A DNA stretch of 9,009 bases from contig JACQEL010000948.1 of assembly GCA_016200595.1 (NCBI GenBank), positions 1 to 9,009 on the forward strand. The letters run 5' to 3'. Of this stretch, positions 5,870-9,009 are shown piece by piece. The notes under the pieces were generated by a model. That model made no database searches. It was not told the origin of the DNA and saw only the letters and a program-made list of their open reading frames with translations. Origin of the DNA: Deltaproteobacteria bacterium (GTDB taxonomy: Bacteria > Desulfobacterota > Binatia > Bin18). The position numbers and the translations under genes were made by a program. Within the stretch, counting starts at the first letter, position 1, and the number at the start of each line of letters is the position of its first letter.

Positions 5870-7129
5870 ATGAAGTTTTCCGACATCATTGACCCGGCCA
5901 AAGCCCTGCTCCAGCGGCAGGGCCGGATCACCTACCGATCCCTCAAGCGGGAGTTCGACCTGGAGGACGAGGCCCTGGAAGACCTGAAGTTCGAACTCAT
6001 CGACGGGCAAGAGCTGGCGGTGGACAAAGACGGCAAAATGCTGGTGTGGAAAGGCGCGGAGGGGACTCCCGCACCTCCGCGCAGTGCGCCTGCACCAGCT
6101 CAGCCTCCTGCTAGTTATACGCCACCCCATCTCGCTGAACGCATTCGTGCCGAGCAGGCGGCCATGGAAGCCCGCGGGGCGAGCGACGGCGAGCGCAAGA
6201 CGATCACGGCACTGTTTGCCGATCTCAAAGGCTCGACCGCCCTTCTACGGAGCATCCTTATACGGATGCTCGGTCCCACCAGGGGACGCCCCTGCAGATT
6301 CCCACTACCGTCCAAGGCGTCCTCGCCGCCCGCATTGACCGCCTCGCCCCGGACGAGAAAGCGCTTCTGCAACAGCTCGCAGTCATTGGCCGGGAGTTTC
6401 CTGTAAGTCTCATCCGTCAAGTCATCATGCAATCGGAAGACGAGCTATACCGTCTGCTTTCCGCGCTCCAGCATAAGGAGTTTCTGTACGAACAACCTGC
6501 ATTTCCTGACGTCGAGTACATTTTTAAGCATGCCCTGACGCAGGACGTGGCCTACGGCACGGTGTTGCAGGAGCAACGCAAGGCTCAACACGAAAAGATC
6601 GCCCAAGCGCTGGAAGTCCTGTATCGGGTGAACCTTGAGGATCACTATAGCGACCTGGCGCATCATTACAGTCGCAGTGGCAATGCCGCCAAGGCCGTGG
6701 AGTATCTCAGCCTGGCGGGACAGCAAGCGGCGCGGTATTCCGCGAACGCGGAAGCCATCAATCATCTCACTGTGGCTCTGGCATTGCTCAAGGCTCTGCC
6801 GGACACCGCCGTCCGCACCCGCCAAGGACTAGCGCTGCAACTGAGTCTTGGTGCGTCGTTGATAGCCACGAAGGGGTATACTGCCGACGAAGTGGAACAG
6901 GCCTACGCCCGCGCACAGGAGCTGTGTCTGCAGGTGGGGGAGCCGTTCCAGGTCGCGCAAGTCCTGTATGGGCGGTGGGTATTTAACGCGGTGAAATCGG
7001 TTATGGCAGAGTCAAGGCAAGCACCCTGAAGCCCGGCAGCGGCTGACGGAGATTTACGGTTGGTTCACCGAAGGGTTTGCTACGAAGGACTTGCAAGAAG
7101 CCAAAGAATTGCTGGAAGAGTTGGCCTGA
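5870..7129 (+). pseudogene. Adenylate/guanylate cyclase - ATPase - TPR gene with two internal deletions
   Basis: Three pieces of one gene family survive in order. Piece 1 (5870 to about 6253) has the N-terminal wHTH-like module (RQGRITYRSLKREFDLEDEA), a proline-rich linker, then GERKTITALFADLKGST, where a class III cyclase begins and its metal Asp sits; it then stops. Piece 2 (about 6280-7003, another frame) resumes in the C-terminal part of the ATPase (LQIPTTVQGVLAARIDRL, FKHALTQDVAYG) and early TPR helices. Piece 3 (7004-7129, back in the frame of piece 1) is the normal C-terminus (LWQSQGKHPEARQRLTEIYG, then WFTEGF). Intact relatives have about 1,000 or more residues; here about 410 codons remain, with the cyclase core, the P-loop and most TPRs missing. 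GAGGA seven bases before the ATG still gives a good start. A truncated peptide could be made, but cyclase or ATPase activity is excluded. Confidence 0.8.
6252..6287. repeat. Two adjacent small palindromes at a deletion junction
   Basis: GCATCC-TTATAC-GGATGC (6252-6269) and GTCCC-ACCAG-GGGAC (stem arms 6273-6277 and 6283-6287) sit side by side exactly where the cyclase fragment ends and the ATPase fragment begins. They may have promoted the deletion by strand slippage, or be what remains of an inserted element. Confidence 0.6.
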
Positions 7130-7410
7130 AACAAAGAATGCAGGCGTAGCCGGAAGAGAAACAAATCATCGTCCCCTAAGAGCAGACAGCTACCGGACTC
7201 TTTGTACTCATAATTTGACACACACACTCTCTCTCTACGAAAGCCGCGCGTGAACTTGGGTGGAGACCGGAAATTTCCCTCACCTATTCTCTGCGTGATT
7301 TCCTTGACTTATTGGCGCGAGAGGGTGGCGAGAACCGTGTAAGTACTGAGCACACAAAGCGAGAGACGGCAGAGCGGCCGGCGGACGGAACCCTGGCAGG
7401 CTGCGCGGGC
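7130..7410. other. Mostly gene-free stretch with low-complexity tract
   Basis: Between the pseudogene and the minus-strand gene cluster I see only a (CA)n(CT)n tract at about 7218-7236 and the possible coding fragment at 7237-7329. TTGACA at 7215-7220 has no matching -10 box. Confidence 0.5.
7237..7329 (+). pseudogene. Possible C-terminal tail of a sugar-nucleotide epimerase
   Basis: The frame reads TKAARELGWRPEISLTYSL followed by RDFLDLLAREGG. The motif KA..ELGW.P..SL..GL is the usual C-terminal signature of extended SDR enzymes such as UDP-sugar epimerases and dehydratases. No Rossmann-fold part precedes it: the DNA just upstream is a CA/CT repeat. If the resemblance is real, it is a fragment only. 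The similarity covers about 25 residues, so chance is possible. Confidence 0.25.
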
Positions 7411-7659
7411 TCACTCTCTCTTACGCGACGGCCGGCGTGCCCAGAGTTCCAACACTTGTTCATCGGTTTTCCCGAAATTGAACGGGCGCTCGCTGCTCAT
7501 ATTCTCCGCCCGCTGAGGATAGTAGAGATGTCCGCCTGTACAGATACACGGGCGCACCGGCCGGCCGATGTGCCCCGTGCCGTGGCAGTGTTCGCAGGTG
7601 TCTCTCTCGAAGCCGAGATCCTTGGCTGCTTTCCGCACTTGGGGGTCAATGTAGCTCAT
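7411..7659 (-). CDS. Small CxxCxGxG zinc-ribbon-like protein
   Basis: An 82-aa protein of unknown function. Residues 22-29 read CEHCHGTG, the CxxCxGxG pattern of DnaJ-type zinc modules, and a second pair, CIC (38-40), follows in RPVRPCICTGGHLYY. The four Cys could bind one zinc ion, so a single compact knuckle is likely rather than a full DnaJ domain, which has four such motifs. The rest is polar, with no signal peptide or membrane segment. The start at 7659 has only a distant GAGG. It lies 50 bp downstream of the 52-aa gene on the same strand and may share its transcript. The opposite strand carries a longer open frame, but the Cys pattern favours this one. Confidence 0.6.
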   Translation of the reverse strand: MSYIDPQVRKAAKDLGFERDTCEHCHGTGHIGRPVRPCICTGGHLYYPQRAENMSSERPFNFGKTDEQVLELWARRPSRKRE

Positions 7660-7709
7660 GTACGATACTGCCTCATTTACCGGCTGAGGAATAGCCCATC
7701 CTCCCGACT

Positions 7710-7868
7710 TTAGAGATACGTGTCGGCGAGCTGGCGCCCGAAGTACAGACCAACCCCGGTCCCGATCATGCTGATAAAGAACGCGGTCATGAGTCCAACA
7801 TGCTCACCAAGCCACCAGCCGCAGGCACTGCCCACGGTCGCCCCCACGAGGCCAAAAAGTCGCGCCAT
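7710..7868 (-). CDS. 52-aa glycine-rich double-TM protein
   Basis: This short gene reads MARLFGLVGATVGSACGWW, then LGEHVGLMTAFFISMIGTG, then VGLYFGRQLADTYL. It has two hydrophobic helices (about 4-20 and 24-44) with small-residue faces (GxxxG-like spacing: G36, G38, G40, G44) joined by GEH, so it is probably a small hairpin membrane protein. The ATG at 7868 is preceded by AGGAG eight bases upstream, a strong ribosome binding site that overlaps the end of the HEPN-like frame. The stop of that frame is only four bases from this ATG, so the two were probably translationally coupled. Similar small proteins occur widely without assigned function. Confidence 0.7.
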   Translation of the reverse strand: MARLFGLVGATVGSACGWWLGEHVGLMTAFFISMIGTGVGLYFGRQLADTYL

Positions 7869-7872
7869 CTGA

Positions 7873-7998
7873 TCATCTCCTGTTCGCGATGCTCGGCATC
7901 ACTCTGACCGGCTTTTTCAGTAACCCGATCAGTTTTGCAAGATCGTGGACATACGGGAACTTCACTCGGTTGGGTTTAGGTTCGGCTTTGACGAATCC
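7873..7998 (-). pseudogene. HEPN-domain fragment
   Basis: The minus-strand frame reads PNRVKFPYVHDLAKLIGLL followed by KKPVRVMPSIANRR and a TGA. This resembles the second half of a HEPN domain (PF05168 type: ..G.EFP.THDL..LL.LL...G..VP), a family of small nucleic-acid-associated proteins, often RNases paired with MNT-type nucleotidyltransferase antitoxins. Upstream of about residue 64 of the open frame the similarity stops, and the C-terminal helix is also missing, so only about 40 codons remain. No nucleotidyltransferase partner is found. The stop lies four bases before the 52-aa gene. The resemblance is based on a short motif. Confidence 0.4.
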
Positions 7999-8065
7999 AG
8001 GTGTGGAGCATAGTATTGCGCTCAGAGAGTACCTGCCATCTCCAAGGGAGAGTTGAAAATTTGTA

Positions 8066-8539
8066 ATGCTCGATTCTGCCGAACAACGTCGCTCCCAGCG
8101 TCTGGACTGGTGGATGGTCCGCTTCCGGCGCAAGCTCCCGCTGCCGCGCGCCTGGCACCTCCGGAGAGATGTCCGGCACATTAACAAGATCTACGTTCGC
8201 TTTATCGCCAACGCCACCGGGCAGGAGAGAGAGCAATTAGCAGCTGAATGGGCGTTTGAAAAGACGCTGATCGACGAGCGGCATCGGGGGCTGGAGACGG
8301 AGCGGTTGCAACGCGCCGCCGATCGCTTCTATGTCCCTTTGCCTTTACGCGCCTCCGAGCAGTGGGAGAAAGGGCCTACCGGTACTTGGTATCTCACCCC
8401 AGAAGGAGCAGGACAGGTGAGGAGGGCGATATATGAGGAACGCAAACGGCGGCAAGAAATTTGGGTGCCGTGGATTGCGGCGGCGGTCGGGGTCATTGGG
8501 GCGTTGACGGGACTCATCTTGGCCGCCAAAAGAGGTTGA
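8066..8539 (+). CDS. Hypothetical protein with C-terminal membrane anchor
   Basis: A 157-aa protein that I cannot assign to a named function. It is strongly basic at the N-terminus (RRSQRLDWWMVRFRRKL), has a charged helical middle that may form a coiled coil (about 53-85), then WYLTPEGAGQVRRAIYEE (108-125), a helix with RKRRQEIW, and one hydrophobic segment WIAAAVGVIGALTGLILAA (about 136-154) ending in KRG. The topology is a tail anchor with the bulk in the cytoplasm. A YLT.EG..K.R..I..E plus GxxGxxTGLI tail recurs in many proteobacterial hypothetical proteins. AAGGGAG lies about 15 bases before the ATG, further than ideal, so an internal start such as Met17 is possible. It converges with the MBL gene. 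Confidence 0.7.
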   Translation: MLDSAEQRRSQRLDWWMVRFRRKLPLPRAWHLRRDVRHINKIYVRFIANATGQEREQLAAEWAFEKTLIDERHRGLETERLQRAADRFYVPLPLRASEQWEKGPTGTWYLTPEGAGQVRRAIYEERKRRQEIWVPWIAAAVGVIGALTGLILAAKRG

Positions 8540-8570
8540 GCATCCAGGCCCCCGTGCAGGAAGAAGGAAC

Positions 8571-8594
8571 CGGCCTAGCACGTGAGCCAGGCCG
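8571..8594. terminator. Stem-loop between convergent genes
   Basis: CGGCCT (8571-8576) pairs perfectly with AGGCCG (8589-8594) around a 12-nt loop in the 97-bp gap between two convergent genes. There is no T-run directly after it on either strand; the nearest (TTTTT, about 8624) is 30 bp on. It may act as a weak bidirectional terminator. Confidence 0.35.
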
Positions 8595-8636
8595 CACCTT
8601 CGGAGCTAAGCCGAGTCAAATATATTTTTGCCTCTT

Positions 8637-9009
8637 TTAGACCTCCAATCGATAACCGTCCCCATCGCGGACAAGTTTCCCGGCCGTGGGACCGGCGAAA
8701 TGGGTGCCAATAATCAGCGTCGGCGTATCCGCATATTCACCGAATACCCGGCGGCGGGTGGCCACGGCTGCAGCGTTGTCCACGTCAAATGGGCTGACTA
8801 AGCCCGGATCGTTGAATTGGATAGGATGGTGAATGAAATCGCCCGTGATCATCGCCGATTCACCTTTGGATTCAACGATGACGGAACAATGACCAGGGGT
8901 ATGTCCTGGGGTCGGAATGAGGCGCACGCCTTCACAGACTTTGGCAGGGGCTTCGACCGGTTTGGCCAGACCGGCATCCAGCACGGGCTGCACAGAGTCG
9001 GCGAAGACG
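8637..9009 (-). CDS. Metallo-beta-lactamase-fold hydrolase, C-terminal part (partial)
   Basis: The reading frame is open to the window edge, so only the last 123 or so codons are seen; the N-terminal HxHxDH zinc motif lies outside. Visible zinc ligands are the His of TPGHTPGH, the Asp of ITGDFIHHP and the His of GTHFAGPTAG, in the order and spacing of the MBL superfamily. The GTHFA.PTAG.i.rdGd.yr end resembles the subgroup annotated as MBL-fold hydrolases near the quorum-quenching lactonase and organophosphate-hydrolase branches. The substrate is unknown. The visible part looks intact. It converges with the 157-aa gene and has no evident link to the defence-type genes. Confidence 0.85.
   Translation of the reverse strand, partial: VFADSVQPVLDAGLAKPVEAPAKVCEGVRLIPTPGHTPGHCSVIVESKGESAMITGDFIHHPIQFNDPGLVSPFDVDNAAAVATRRRVFGEYADTPTLIIGTHFAGPTAGKLVRDGDGYRLEV

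Noticed and set aside
5668..5931. Minus-strand frame with WRGG...VGFVGFALRR, faintly like the end of a formylglycine-generating-enzyme domain
   Set aside because: Only GG and GF line up; the conserved R and N residues of that family are missing, so it is probably chance.
7218..7236. (CA)n(CT)n tract as a phase-variation repeat
   Set aside because: It is not inside or just before a convincing gene, so a contingency role has no support.
7312..7713. Plus-strand 133-codon frame opposite the 82-aa gene
   Set aside because: It starts with TTG and shows no motif after the first few residues, while the opposite strand has a CxxCxGxG pattern.
4885..9009. Search for a repeated tRNA 3' end as the second attachment site
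   Set aside because: No second copy of the T-arm and acceptor sequence was seen to the right of the tRNA; any partner site would be outside the window.

Overview
The window looks like accessory DNA from an uncultured, moderately high-GC bacterium. No species can be named. A large TIR/NB-ARC/TPR protein, a decayed cyclase-ATPase-TPR protein and a GTTCG...CTGAGC...GTCGAA type repeat would fit lineages such as Tectomicrobia, Chloroflexota or Desulfobacterota, but that is a weak inference from gene style only. The region mixes a few intact genes with remnants of broken ones, as expected of a mobile or defence-type island.

Layout. 1-139: the end of an insertion sequence, with the first codons of an IS481-like transposase reading left and two 13-bp terminal repeats. 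218-1225 (minus): an intact homoserine-O-acetyltransferase-like alpha/beta hydrolase. 1226-1593: a divergent intergenic region with an inverted pair of REP-like repeats and a plausible sigma70 promoter for the next gene. 1594-4539 (plus): the centrepiece, a 981-aa TIR - coiled coil - NB-ARC ATPase - winged helix - TPR protein of the bacterial NLR-like (STAND) class, with a GTG start and recently duplicated TPR units. 4540-4810: a possible 46-aa ORF and a strong 49-nt interrupted palindrome. 4811-4884: tRNA-Arg(ACG). 4954-5136 (minus): the C-terminal tail of a tyrosine recombinase that has lost its active-site Tyr and His. 5245-5466: a 73-aa single-TM protein. 5870-7129: an adenylate/guanylate cyclase-ATPase-TPR gene reduced to three pieces by two internal deletions. 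7237-7329: a possible sugar-epimerase tail. 7411-7998 (minus): an 82-aa CxxCxGxG protein, a 52-aa membrane protein that is easily overlooked because it is so short, and a HEPN-like fragment. 8066-8539 (plus): a 157-aa tail-anchored protein of unknown function. 8637-9009 (minus): a metallo-beta-lactamase-fold hydrolase cut by the window edge.

How it fits together. The TIR-STAND gene is complete and appears to be a single-gene system: TIR effector, ATP-driven switch and repeat sensor in one polypeptide. By analogy with known bacterial NLR-like proteins it is probably an anti-phage or abortive-infection sensor. It lies beside a tRNA with integrase debris, IS debris, a HEPN fragment and a second, dead, multidomain ATPase-TPR gene. 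That setting supports an acquired and now eroding island. No evidence links the hydrolase, the 157-aa protein or the MBL enzyme functionally to the TIR-STAND gene.
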